From Lachnospiraceae bacterium MD329 (GTDB lineage: Bacteria > Bacillota > Clostridia > UBA1381), in assembly GCA_010206265.1 (NCBI GenBank), contig VIQV01000026.1, forward strand, positions 62,001 to 126,000: DNA of 64,000 bases, read 5' to 3'. Within the stretch, counting starts at the first letter, position 1. Every line of letters starts with the position of its first letter. A program made the translations under genes and the position numbers. Shown here piece after piece: positions 45,542-54,574 of this stretch. The notes under the pieces were generated by a model. That model did not search any database. It was given only the letters and a program-made list of their open reading frames with translations, and was not told the origin of the DNA.

Positions 45542-48490
45542 ATGGAGCTTAAAAAATATTATAACGATTTAAATATAATTCATATAGGAACAGAACCTGC
45601 TCGGGCGTATTGCGAGCTTTATTCTGATAGGGAAAATGCGAAAAAGGGAAATGAGGATAGAAAGCTGAGCCTTAACGGCGACTGGGACTTTATGTATTTT
45701 AAATGTGCTGACGACGTACCTGACGGATTTATAAACGGTGATACAGAAGGGTTTGATAAAATTCCTGTACCGTCGTGCTGGCAGACACAGGGTTATGACG
45801 GTCACCAATATACCAACACGCGCTATCCGTTCCCGTTTAATCCGCCGTATGTGCCTTATGAAAATCCGTGCGGTGCATACGTTACAAATTTTGAATGTGA
45901 CGGAGATGGGAAAAAGTATTTATATTTTGAGGGTGTAGATTCCTGCTTTTATGTGTGGCTTAACGGCGATTTTATAGGCTACAGCGAGGTTTCACATTCA
46001 CCCTCTGAATTTGATATAACAGATAAAATAAAAAGCGGTGTAAATACGCTTTGTGTTCTTGTTATGAAATGGTGCAGCGGAAGTTATCTGGAGGATCAGG
46101 ATAAATTCCGTATGAGCGGTATTTTTCGTGATGTTTACATACTTACGCGCCCTGAAAAGCATATACGCGATTATAGAATTACTACAGAAATAAGCGGAAA
46201 AATCAATATTGAGGTTGAAGCGGATATACCTGTAACATTTGAGCTTTATGAAGGAAACAAAAAACTTTACAGCGGAAATGAGAGCAGTATAACAATAGAA
46301 AATCCGATTTTGTGGAATGCGGAACAGCCGTATTTGTATACGCTGTATCTGATTACTGACGGAGAGGTTATAAAAGAGCGCGTAGGTATATGTGAAATCA
46401 GGATTGAGGACGGTATATTTCTTTTAAACAACAAGCCTGTTAAAATGAAGGGTGTGAACCGCCACGACAGCGACCCTGTAACGGGATATACAATAAGCCG
46501 TGAACAGGCTAAACGTGATTTAATGCTGATGAAACAGCATAATATAAACGCATTGCGAACAAGTCATTATCCTAATGCGCCTTGGTTAATGCAGATGTGC
46601 GATGAATACGGTTTTTATGTAGTTGACGAATCAGATATCGAAATTCACGGCACAGCCGCTATTTACGGCGGTTCGCAGGCGAATACTTTCGGCTTGCTTG
46701 CAAATAATCCCGAATGGGGAGAGGCTATTCTTGACAGGGTACAGCGCAATGTTATAAGAGATAAGAACAGGACTTGTGTTTGCCTGTGGTCGCTCGGAAA
46801 CGAGGGCGGCTATGGTGTGAATTTTGAAAAAGCAGGCAGGTGGGTTAAGGACTATGACCCGTCAAGACCAACTCATTATGAGAGCAGTATGTGGCAAATG
46901 CCTGACCATATAAATGATACGTCAATGCTTGATGTTGTAAGCACAATGTACGCGTCATATGAGTGGATTGACGAGTATTTCAGTGAAACGGGCGAACACG
47001 TCTGGCATACTGTAAGCTCTGAGCGCGGTGGTGCATATGAGCAGGCAGGTGAATGGATTAACCTTTCACAGAGTAGTTTATCAAAAACGGAAAAAGAACA
47101 GTTGTCTAAGGTGAAACCGTATATGCAGTGCGAATTTATGCACGCAATGGGCAACGGCCCCGGCGGAATAAAGGAATATATTGACCGTCTTTACCGTTAC
47201 GACGGATTTTTCGGCGCGTTTGCATGGGAGTGGTGCGACCACGCAATACTGACAGATGACGGAAAATATTTTTACGGCGGAGATTTTGGAGAATATCCGC
47301 ACGACGGTAATTTTTGTGTTGACGGACTTGTAACACCTGACCGAAAACCGCACACAGGTCTGCTTGAATACAAGCAGGCAATAAAGCCATTTGCCGTAAC
47401 GACTTACAGTAATATAATTATTGTTGAAAACAGATATGATTTTTTAAATCTTGCAGATATTCTGGAATTTAGCGTAAACGGTGAAAAGACTGTGTTTGAT
47501 GTTCCGCCGCGCGGTAAAAAGAGCTTTCCGCGTCCCAACTGTGATAAGCTTATGATAAAGGCTTATTATAAAAAGGATATGCCGTGGGCAAAAAAGGGAT
47601 ATGAGGTTGGATTTGAGCAGTTTATTATAAATGACAATATTCCTGAATTGGGTGATATAACGGCAAGCGGAGAGATAATCGTATCGGAGCAGAGCAGAAA
47701 TATAATTATAAAGGCTGGCGGAATTGAGTGTGTGTTTGATAAAGTGCTCGGTAATTTTAGTAAGATAGGCGATTGTTTGACGCGTCCCGTTGAATGGAAT
47801 GTATGGCGTGCCCCGACAGATAATGACAGAAATATACGAAATGAATGGGAAAATGCAGGTTATAACAGGGAACAAGTGTATGTTTATGATATAAGCACCG
47901 AGAAAAAGGAGAATAGTGTAAAAATAAAATGCCATAGCGCGCTTATACCTGCAGCACAGCGGAAAACGGCGGATATAACGGCTGAATGGGTTGTGTATGC
48001 AGACGGTACGATTGATATGAACGCTCGGATAAAGATAGATGAGATACTTCCTGTTCTGCCGCGTTTCGGACTGCGTATATTTACAGGAGGTGAGAATGTT
48101 AAGTATTACGGTTACGGACCGTATGAAAGTTATTCGGATAAGCACTTATGTACATATCTTGACGAATTCACTTCGGCTGTGGACGATATGCACGAGGATT
48201 ATATAAAACCTCAGGAAAACGGAAGTCATTTTGGTACCCGATATATTGAAACAGATAAACTGCGTGTGAGTTCGGATATACCATTTTCTTTCAACGCGTC
48301 GCATTATACTCAGGAAGAATTGACGGAAAAACAGCATAATTTTGAGCTTGAAAAATGTTCGGATACTGTTTTATGCGTCGATTACAAGCAAAACGGAATA
48401 GGGCAGAACAGCTGCGGACCGCTGACACGTGAGGAATATCGATTTAATGAAAAAGAATTTGAGTTTAGACTAAGAATAGAGAGAAAATAA
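45542..48490 (+). CDS. lacZ: GH2 beta-galactosidase (LacZ type)
   Basis: 982 residues with all five LacZ domains: sugar-binding jelly roll (VPSCWQTQGYDGHQYTN), immunoglobulin-like domain, TIM barrel with acid/base Glu in WSLGNEGG and nucleophile Glu in QCEFMHAMGNGPG, a further beta domain, and the Bgal_small_N domain (RPVEWNVWRAPTDND, YGYGPYESYSDKH). Cytosolic (no signal peptide). It hydrolyses terminal beta-galactosides such as galactan oligomers or lactose. Single gene with its own promoter and operator-like palindrome, ending at a terminator shared with the convergent GH43-type gene. Confidence 0.93.
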   Translation: MELKKYYNDLNIIHIGTEPARAYCELYSDRENAKKGNEDRKLSLNGDWDFMYFKCADDVPDGFINGDTEGFDKIPVPSCWQTQGYDGHQYTNTRYPFPFNPPYVPYENPCGAYVTNFECDGDGKKYLYFEGVDSCFYVWLNGDFIGYSEVSHSPSEFDITDKIKSGVNTLCVLVMKWCSGSYLEDQDKFRMSGIFRDVYILTRPEKHIRDYRITTEISGKINIEVEADIPVTFELYEGNKKLYSGNESSITIENPILWNAEQPYLYTLYLITDGEVIKERVGICEIRIEDGIFLLNNKPVKMKGVNRHDSDPVTGYTISREQAKRDLMLMKQHNINALRTSHYPNAPWLMQMCDEYGFYVVDESDIEIHGTAAIYGGSQANTFGLLANNPEWGEAILDRVQRNVIRDKNRTCVCLWSLGNEGGYGVNFEKAGRWVKDYDPSRPTHYESSMWQMPDHINDTSMLDVVSTMYASYEWIDEYFSETGEHVWHTVSSERGGAYEQAGEWINLSQSSLSKTEKEQLSKVKPYMQCEFMHAMGNGPGGIKEYIDRLYRYDGFFGAFAWEWCDHAILTDDGKYFYGGDFGEYPHDGNFCVDGLVTPDRKPHTGLLEYKQAIKPFAVTTYSNIIIVENRYDFLNLADILEFSVNGEKTVFDVPPRGKKSFPRPNCDKLMIKAYYKKDMPWAKKGYEVGFEQFIINDNIPELGDITASGEIIVSEQSRNIIIKAGGIECVFDKVLGNFSKIGDCLTRPVEWNVWRAPTDNDRNIRNEWENAGYNREQVYVYDISTEKKENSVKIKCHSALIPAAQRKTADITAEWVVYADGTIDMNARIKIDEILPVLPRFGLRIFTGGENVKYYGYGPYESYSDKHLCTYLDEFTSAVDDMHEDYIKPQENGSHFGTRYIETDKLRVSSDIPFSFNASHYTQEELTEKQHNFELEKCSDTVLCVDYKQNGIGQNSCGPLTREEYRFNEKEFEFRLRIERK

Positions 48491-48526
48491 AACATAGGCA
48501 GACTATTATAGTCTGCCTATGTTTTA
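48488..48526. terminator. Perfect 18-bp bidirectional terminator containing both stop codons
   Basis: TAAAACATAGGCAGACTA (48488-48505), loop TTA, and its exact complement at 48509-48526. The first TAA is the GH2 stop and the last TTA is the stop (TAA) of the minus-strand GH43-type gene. Confidence 0.9.
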
Positions 48527-49450
48527 TCTTAAGTTAATACTGATTTGTTTATTTCTGTCGCATATAAGCCTTCCGTCTTTAACTTCAAGCTCTGCCGCCT
48601 GAATGGAGGTTCTGCGCTCACCTGCATTTGTGTCATCAAGCATATTTCCTTTTCGTTCGGGGTGAGTAAAATAGAAGATATATGCCTTATCACCGTTCAC
48701 TACAACATCTGCGTGGTTCGCTATTACACCGTCGTCCGTGCGTGTGCCGCCCTCTTCAAGTATACGGCTGTCCTGCTTTATCCAGTCGTTCAGGTTATCG
48801 GAGCAGTAGACGTCAAGTCCCTGCCAACAGTCGGTAATAAGCCAGTATTTTGAGTTGAATTCAAACACGTTAACGCCCTCGTGTGCAACGTCGTCTATAG
48901 CACAGCCCATAACTGTCCAGTTGTATAAATCACTGCTGTCAGCATAATAGGTGTGAGAACCATTAGCCTCGTCCTTGTACCACATTCTGAAAATACCGTT
49001 AGGCATATGAAAAATACAGGCGTCAATAACTTTCTCAGAGGATAGCGTGAGTTTTGACTGGAAATTCCAGTTTATCACATCTGAAGATGTATAGTGCAGA
49101 ATATAGCGTGGGTGTTTCCAGTCAGAAGGAATACCAGGTACATAGCTTACATACATATGGTATAAGCCCTCGTGGAATATAACCTCAGGCGCCCAGTATG
49201 TATTTCTGCCACTTTCATATTCAAGTCCGCGGCAAATACCTGCGTATTTCCACGAGTTGCCGTTGTCGCGGCTTTCCGCAATGCCTATATCACTTCCGTG
49301 TACCCACATAACGCCTTCTTCTTCAACATTAGCGCGGCGCGCTGTGTACAGCATATAGTGAAGCTGCTTTTCTTCGTTATAAATAATTACAGGGTCTGCT
49401 GCTCCGTCGTAAATAGGGTCGCGGAACAGAGGTGCATTTGCAAATTTCAT
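48524..49450 (-). CDS. GH43-type five-bladed propeller glycoside hydrolase
   Basis: 308 residues, no signal peptide. Beta-propeller features: Asp in GAADPVIIYN (base), NTYWAPEVIFHEGLYHMYVSY, Asp in VIDACIFHM (pKa modulator), Glu in AHEGVNVFEF (acid). These fit the GH43/GH117-type clan with inverting mechanism. Its sequence is distant from the other GH43 enzyme in this window, so another specificity is probable (arabinan, galactan or anhydrogalactose-type substrates); not resolvable here. Own promoter. Confidence 0.78.
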   Translation of the reverse strand: MKFANAPLFRDPIYDGAADPVIIYNEEKQLHYMLYTARRANVEEEGVMWVHGSDIGIAESRDNGNSWKYAGICRGLEYESGRNTYWAPEVIFHEGLYHMYVSYVPGIPSDWKHPRYILHYTSSDVINWNFQSKLTLSSEKVIDACIFHMPNGIFRMWYKDEANGSHTYYADSSDLYNWTVMGCAIDDVAHEGVNVFEFNSKYWLITDCWQGLDVYCSDNLNDWIKQDSRILEEGGTRTDDGVIANHADVVVNGDKAYIFYFTHPERKGNMLDDTNAGERRTSIQAAELEVKDGRLICDRNKQISINLR

Positions 49451-49482
49451 TTTTTTATCGTCCTTTTTAGTTTAATGGTATT

Positions 49483-49511
49483 ATGATATACTATAAAAGC
49501 GTTAATGTCAA
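49483..49511 (-). promoter_or_regulatory. Promoter of the minus-strand GH43-type gene
   Basis: Minus strand TTGACA (49506-49511), 17-bp spacer, TATCAT (49483-49488). Confidence 0.5.
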
Positions 49512-49562
49512 CGAAAAACAATAATTTGTAAAAAATCTCTTTTAAAAAGTATAAATATCTGT

Positions 49563-49568
49563 TATAAT
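49563..49568 (+). promoter_or_regulatory. Likely -10 box of the DNA glycosylase gene
   Basis: TATAAT at 49563-49568 with a weak -35 (TTTTAA, 49540-49545). The leader before ATG 49590 would be only about 15 bases and includes GGAGG. Confidence 0.4.
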
Positions 49569-49589
49569 TAGTAACGGAGGAAAAAACAA

Positions 49590-50063
49590 ATGGAAAATCA
49601 TACAATTGACGCTGTATATGACAATAATTCAAAGATACTTATACTTGGCAGTTTCCCTTCGGTAAAATCACGTGAGGCAGGATTTTTCTACGGTCACCCT
49701 CAAAACAGGTTTTGGCGCGTGGTTTCAGTCGTTATGGGTGAGGAATGCCCTGACACGATTAATGAAAAGAAGGCAATGCTCCTGCGGAATAAAATAGCCG
49801 TGTGGGACGTTATCAAAAGCTGTGATATACAGGGTTCAGCGGACAGTTCGATAAAAAATGTAACTCCGAATGATATTTCGGAAATTCTTGCAAAATCTCA
49901 AATAAACAAAATTTTTACAAACGGCGGTACGGCATACACACTGTTTAAGAAGTACAATAAGGATCTGGACGCGTATAAACTGCCGTCCACAAGTCCTGCA
50001 AATGCGGCGTTCTCTGTTGAGAGATTAGTCAGTGAATGGAAATGCATAAAAGATTTTACATAA
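49590..50063 (+). CDS. DNA-deoxyinosine glycosylase (UDG superfamily family 6)
   Basis: 157 residues of the uracil-DNA glycosylase superfamily: motif 1 LILGSFPSVKSREAGFFYGHPQNRFW with the family 6 Asn in PQNRFW, and motif 2 LPSTSPANAAFS. Family 6 (HDG) enzymes excise hypoxanthine, the deamination product of adenine, from DNA. Monocistronic or loosely linked to the phosphate genes 85 bases downstream. Complete and of normal length. Confidence 0.88.
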   Translation: MENHTIDAVYDNNSKILILGSFPSVKSREAGFFYGHPQNRFWRVVSVVMGEECPDTINEKKAMLLRNKIAVWDVIKSCDIQGSADSSIKNVTPNDISEILAKSQINKIFTNGGTAYTLFKKYNKDLDAYKLPSTSPANAAFSVERLVSEWKCIKDFT

Positions 50064-50108
50064 ATTTAAGATACGCTTGAATACAATTTTACATTAATTT
50101 TATATAAT
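50055..50108 (+). promoter_or_regulatory. Candidate Pho-box promoter of the Na+/phosphate cotransporter operon
   Basis: Two copies of a direct-repeat pair: TTTACA-N5-TTAAGA (50055-50071) and TTTACA-N5-TTTATA (50088-50104), resembling PhoP boxes. A TATAAT -10 (50103-50108) lacks a good -35, as at activated promoters. Confidence 0.4.
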
Positions 50109-50148
50109 TGGTACAAGTACAAAAATCAGACACAAAAGAGGTGCGGGT

Positions 50149-51909
50149 ATGGACATTTTTAAAGTATTCAGTATGTGCGGAGGACTTGCTCTGTTCCTTT
50201 ACGGAATGAACGTAATGGGGGACGGATTAAAGAAACTCGGAGGCGGAAAGCTTGAATTAATATTAGAAAAGCTTACGTCAAACAGACTTATGGGAGTTTT
50301 ACTCGGTGCGGTTGTAACGGCGGTTATACAGTCGTCGTCGGCAACTACGGTTATGGTTGTCGGATTTGTAAACTCCGGAATAATGAAACTTACGCAGTCA
50401 ATCGGGGTTATGATGGGCGCTAATATCGGTACGACTGTTACGGCGTGGATTTTAAGCTTATCTGGAGTGCAGGGCGACAGTCTTTTGGCGAATCTGGTAA
50501 AGCCGGAAAACTTCACTCCGGTACTTGCGCTTTTAGGTATTATTCTTCTTATGACGTCAAAGACTGATAAGAGAACGAGTATAGGTAATATACTTATCGG
50601 TTTTGCGGTTCTGATGTTTGGTATGGAAACTATGTCAGAATCAGTGTCAGGTCTGAAAAATTCTCCTGCATTCGCGAATATGCTTATAATGTTCCGTAAT
50701 CCGGTACTTGGACTTTTAGTAGGAACGATTCTTACGGCTATTATACAATCGTCGTCAGCGTCAGTAGGTATTTTGCAGGCATTGAGCGCGACAGGACAGA
50801 TAACCTTTGGAACGGCAATACCGATTCTGATGGGTCAGAATATAGGAACCTGTATAACGGCAATGATTTCCTGCATAGGCGCAAGCAAAAATGCAAAGCG
50901 CGCCGCTATTGCGAATTTATATATTAAAATTATAAGCGCGGTGTTGTTTATGGGTGTATTTTACGCTATAAATGCCGCAATTAATTTCGCATTTATAAAT
51001 TCAACGATTAACGCGTTTAACATAGCCGTTATTCACACGGCGTTTAACGTTGCATCTACGCTTGTCTTGCTGCCGTGCAGTAAGCTGATTGAAAAACTTG
51101 TTCGTCTTACGATTAAAGAGGGCGCTGAAACGAATGCGTTTGGAGTACTGGACGACCGTTTTTTGCTTACACCGTCATTTGCGGTTGAGCAGTGTATGAT
51201 GTTGGCTACAAATATGGCGTATATGGTAAAGGAAAGCTTTACTCTGGCTCAGGAATGCGTGGCGAAGTATTCAGAAAAGAACGATAAAAAAATTATTGAA
51301 ACCGAACGTTTAGCAGATGAATATGAGGACGCTCTGGGAGAATACCTTGTACGTTTGTCAGAACAGAATCTTACTTCTGCCGACGCAAAGAAGGTGTCAA
51401 TACTTCTTCACGCTATAGCAGATTTTGAAAAAATGACCGACTATACTGCCGACCTTGTTTTTACAGCGCGTGAAAAGCGTGACAAGGACGTGCATTTCTC
51501 GGAAAAGGCAAGACAGGAAATCACTATTATGGTAGACGCGGTAAGTGAGATAATTGACCTTACAATAAGCGCCTTTTCGAATGACGACGTTCAGCTTGCC
51601 AATCAGGTTGAGCCTTTGGAGGACGTTATCGACAGACTGCGCAATGACCTTAAAAACCGTCATATTAAGCGTATGCAGGAGGGAAGGTGCAGTGTAAATC
51701 AGGGCTTTGTGTTTACTGATTATATTACAGCTCTGGAAAAGGTATCAGACCACTGCGCCAATGTTGCGGCTGCGATTATAGAACTGAACGACGATAATTA
51801 CGATATTCATAATGTAATGAGCCATAGAAAAAGCAGTGACGAATATAAGAAAATGTGCGTTGCATTCAGCAAAAAATATGCACTGCCGTTTTCGGCGTCT
51901 GCTGATTGA
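50149..51909 (+). CDS. Na+/phosphate cotransporter (NptA/YjbB-type) with C-terminal PhoU-like domain
   Basis: 586 residues. Two inverted Na_Pi_cotrans repeats (about 1-320) each carry the QSSSA signature (VIQSSSATTVMVVGF and IIQSSSASVGILQAL). The C-terminal part (about 340-560) is a helical PhoU-like domain (LLHAIADFEKMTDYTADLV, ALEKVSDHCANVAAAI). Such proteins move phosphate with Na+, in import or export depending on conditions. The PhoU part may signal to the histidine kinase encoded in the same operon (inference from known PhoU-PhoR interaction). First gene of a four-gene unit. Confidence 0.9.
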   Translation: MDIFKVFSMCGGLALFLYGMNVMGDGLKKLGGGKLELILEKLTSNRLMGVLLGAVVTAVIQSSSATTVMVVGFVNSGIMKLTQSIGVMMGANIGTTVTAWILSLSGVQGDSLLANLVKPENFTPVLALLGIILLMTSKTDKRTSIGNILIGFAVLMFGMETMSESVSGLKNSPAFANMLIMFRNPVLGLLVGTILTAIIQSSSASVGILQALSATGQITFGTAIPILMGQNIGTCITAMISCIGASKNAKRAAIANLYIKIISAVLFMGVFYAINAAINFAFINSTINAFNIAVIHTAFNVASTLVLLPCSKLIEKLVRLTIKEGAETNAFGVLDDRFLLTPSFAVEQCMMLATNMAYMVKESFTLAQECVAKYSEKNDKKIIETERLADEYEDALGEYLVRLSEQNLTSADAKKVSILLHAIADFEKMTDYTADLVFTAREKRDKDVHFSEKARQEITIMVDAVSEIIDLTISAFSNDDVQLANQVEPLEDVIDRLRNDLKNRHIKRMQEGRCSVNQGFVFTDYITALEKVSDHCANVAAAIIELNDDNYDIHNVMSHRKSSDEYKKMCVAFSKKYALPFSASAD

Positions 51910-51929
51910 TATAAAAAAGAGGTGTTGGA

Positions 51930-52598
51930 ATGAGTATGATATATTGTGTTGAGGACGACGAGGATATAAGAGAACTTATAACTTATGCTGTTAAGTCTGC
52001 CGGCTTTGAGGCTGAGGGGTTTGAAAAAGCGTCTGATTTCACAGCAAGATTAAGCGTATGTATACCGTCGCTTGTATTGCTTGATATTATGCTCCCCGAC
52101 AGGGACGGAATTGAAGTTTTAAAAGATATACGAAAAAATGAACGAACAAAAAAACTGCCTGTAATTATGCTTACGGCAAAGGGTACGGAAAGCGATAAGG
52201 TAAAGGGGTTTGATAACGGAGCTGACGATTATGTTACTAAACCGTTCGGGGTTATGGAACTAATTTCAAGAATTAAAGCGGTACTTCGGCGCAGCGGTGA
52301 CGGTATGATTGAGGCTGTGATTGAATATAACGGAATAGTTTTGGATACAAATAAAAGAAAGGTTACTGCTGACGGAAAGGAAGTAACTGTTACATATAAA
52401 GAATTTGAACTTCTAAGGTGTCTTTTGATGAACAGAGGCGCCGTTATGGCAAGAGAACGCCTTCTCGGAGAAATATGGGGATATAATTTTGAAGGTGAAA
52501 GCAGAACTCTGGACGTTCACGTCGGAAGTCTAAGACATAAACTCGGTGAAAAGGGAAAATGTATTGAAACTATAAGAAATGTGGGATATAGAATATGA
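51930..52598 (+). CDS. PhoP/PhoB-like response regulator (OmpR family)
   Basis: 222 residues: receiver domain (about 1-118) with acidic pocket EDDED, phospho-acceptor in LLDIMLPDRDG, and Lys in VTKPFG; winged-helix DNA-binding domain (about 128-222) with LLMNRGAVMARERLLGEIWGY-type recognition region. Closest to PhoB/PhoP regulators. It overlaps the histidine kinase gene by 4 bases (ATGA). Confidence 0.92.
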   Translation: MSMIYCVEDDEDIRELITYAVKSAGFEAEGFEKASDFTARLSVCIPSLVLLDIMLPDRDGIEVLKDIRKNERTKKLPVIMLTAKGTESDKVKGFDNGADDYVTKPFGVMELISRIKAVLRRSGDGMIEAVIEYNGIVLDTNKRKVTADGKEVTVTYKEFELLRCLLMNRGAVMARERLLGEIWGYNFEGESRTLDVHVGSLRHKLGEKGKCIETIRNVGYRI

Positions 52599-53593
52599 AA
52601 AGGGAAATCAGTTTTACACTGCGGGTATTTGTTATATCCGCAGTTGTTCTTAGTATTGCGGTGATTTGCGCGGTATATTGTATTGAGGCGGAGAATGTCA
52701 GTTATGCGGCTGCAATAGTAACCGCGGCACTGACGGCGTCTGTACTTTCTGTTGGGGCGTCATTTGTAGTAAAACGTATATCCGACAGGTTAGTGGACAG
52801 ACTGATGGAGCCTGTAAACAGGGCGGATATAAATAATCTGGAAAATGCTGAAATATATGATGAATTAAAGCCGTTTTTTAAGCATATAGCGGACGAACAC
52901 GAGGAGAAAGCCAAGTCGGAAAAAATACGCCGCGAATTTACCGCAAATGTGTCGCACGAATTGAAAACACCGATTACGGCAATATCGGGTTACGCGCAGA
53001 TGATAAATAACGGAATGGCTAAAAATGAAGATATAAGCGAATTTTGCGTTAGGATAGAAAAAGAATCGCAAAGGCTTTTAACTTTGATTGACGATATAAT
53101 CAATCTGTCTAACCTTGACGAGGGCGGAATGGTTGAAGAACCTCAGGATTTAGATTTATCTGAAATTGCCGGAGAGGCGATATGTATACTGGAAAAAACG
53201 GCAAAGGAGAGAGGAATACAGATATTTTTCAGTAAAACTCCTACCGTTATAAAAGGAAATGCCACGCTTATAAGCGAGTTGGTATATAATTTGATTGATA
53301 ATGCCATTAAGTATAATAAAGATAACGGAAAAATACGCGTTTTTGTCGGTGAAACGGCAGATGGCGCTGAGTTTTCGGTTAAGGATACGGGTATAGGCAT
53401 ACCGAAAGAGGATACCGAACGAATTTTTGAACGCTTTTACCGTGTTGACAAAAGCCATTCAAAAAAGGTCGGAGGTACAGGACTGGGCTTGTCTATTGTA
53501 AAACACGTCTGCGCGTGTCATAACGCGAAAATACGTGTTAAAAGCGTATTGGGCAAAGGTACTACGATATATGTTACATTCCCTGAAGTGTGA
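52595..53593 (+). CDS. PhoR-like sensor histidine kinase without extracellular domain
   Basis: 332 residues. Two membrane helices (about 8-28 and 36-60) are joined by only about 8 outside residues. Then HisKA with H-box NVSHELKTPITA, and HATPase_c with N-box NLIDNAIKYN, DTGIGIP and GTGLGLSIVKH. Without a sensing loop or PAS domain, input must come through the membrane or a partner such as the PhoU-like domain of the cotransporter in the same operon. Confidence 0.92.
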   Translation: MKREISFTLRVFVISAVVLSIAVICAVYCIEAENVSYAAAIVTAALTASVLSVGASFVVKRISDRLVDRLMEPVNRADINNLENAEIYDELKPFFKHIADEHEEKAKSEKIRREFTANVSHELKTPITAISGYAQMINNGMAKNEDISEFCVRIEKESQRLLTLIDDIINLSNLDEGGMVEEPQDLDLSEIAGEAICILEKTAKERGIQIFFSKTPTVIKGNATLISELVYNLIDNAIKYNKDNGKIRVFVGETADGAEFSVKDTGIGIPKEDTERIFERFYRVDKSHSKKVGGTGLGLSIVKHVCACHNAKIRVKSVLGKGTTIYVTFPEV

Positions 53594-53614
53594 TGTAAAA
53601 AGGGGGCTGTTCAA

Positions 53615-54460
53615 ATGATGAATAAAGTTAGAATGTTTGCGGTTGTCTGCGCGGCGTGTTTTATGTGCGCGGCGTGTGCGGAGGATATACCTGAAGTTGT
53701 TACAGAAACACAAGAACCGCAAAAAACAGTGATAGTGCTTGACGCAGGACACGGAAAAACGTCGTCACAGATGACGGACGAGGAAAAAACTTTTCAGGGA
53801 TATGAATATAATGATGAAAAATGCGAATGGGGAGAATGGCGTCATTATAAGGACGGAACTTTTGGAGCTGACTGTCACGGTGACGGCTGTACTAAGCTGT
53901 CGCCCGACGGAGGTTCGTGCTGGTATGGAATGGGTTCTGGTGACAGGGATACTGAACCTCAGATAAATCTGAATAACGCATTGTCGGCGAAAAAGTATCT
54001 CGAAGAAATGGGATATGAGGTGCGTCTGACGCGTGAAACAGATAATGAAAATCCATCAATGAATACGCGTGTGTCATATTGTTTCCCTGACAATGACACG
54101 ACAAAAGAGGCTGATGCTGCATTGTATGTTTGTATACACTCCAATGCGGGAGGCGGAAGAGGGACATCATATATCGCGCTTGGCGGTGAATACAGGCAGA
54201 GCGGAATACCTGATAATTATATTGAGTTTTCCAATAATATTGGAGAAACTGTAAATAATAAAATTGCGGCGGCAGTCGGACTTGACGAAAATCCGCCGAT
54301 ACATTTGCCGTATCTTATTTTGTTCAATAAATCTCCTGTGCCTATAGTGTATCTGGAAATAGGTTTTTATGATAATACGGACGATTTGGAAATATTAAAT
54401 ACATATTCAGATGAAATCGGCAGAGCAATTGCAGAGGGAATACGGGAAAAGATTTTGTAA
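53615..54460 (+). CDS. N-acetylmuramoyl-L-alanine amidase (Amidase_3) lipoprotein
   Basis: 281 residues. Lipoprotein signal with lipobox-like CAAC at about 20, then an Amidase_3 domain with zinc ligands in VLDAGHGK, E in RLTRETDNE or nearby, H in VCIHSNAGG and catalytic Glu in YLEIGFYDN. An insertion rich in Gly, Asp and Cys (about 60-105) separates the first strand from the rest, longer than usual. It cleaves the amide between muramic acid and stem peptide. 21 bases after the kinase gene, so probably co-transcribed and perhaps Pho-controlled. Confidence 0.88.
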   Translation: MMNKVRMFAVVCAACFMCAACAEDIPEVVTETQEPQKTVIVLDAGHGKTSSQMTDEEKTFQGYEYNDEKCEWGEWRHYKDGTFGADCHGDGCTKLSPDGGSCWYGMGSGDRDTEPQINLNNALSAKKYLEEMGYEVRLTRETDNENPSMNTRVSYCFPDNDTTKEADAALYVCIHSNAGGGRGTSYIALGGEYRQSGIPDNYIEFSNNIGETVNNKIAAAVGLDENPPIHLPYLILFNKSPVPIVYLEIGFYDNTDDLEILNTYSDEIGRAIAEGIREKIL

Positions 54461-54507
54461 GAAGAACAAAAATATATAATTTTTCTTATAAAAAAGCAAT
54501 ATTTGTA

Positions 54508-54536
54508 TTGTTTAAATTAAAAAAATATGATAGAAT
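54508..54536 (+). promoter_or_regulatory. Promoter of the GH4 gene
   Basis: TTGTTT (54508-54513), 17-bp spacer, TAGAAT (54531-54536), with extended TGA before the -10. Confidence 0.6.
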
Positions 54537-54574
54537 AATTCTAAAATATAACGCGGAAAGGTACGGTTATAAAG

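Noticed and set aside
47444..48145. 233-codon open frame antisense to the beta-galactosidase gene
   Set aside because: No RBS or recognizable domain; shadow of the GH2 gene.
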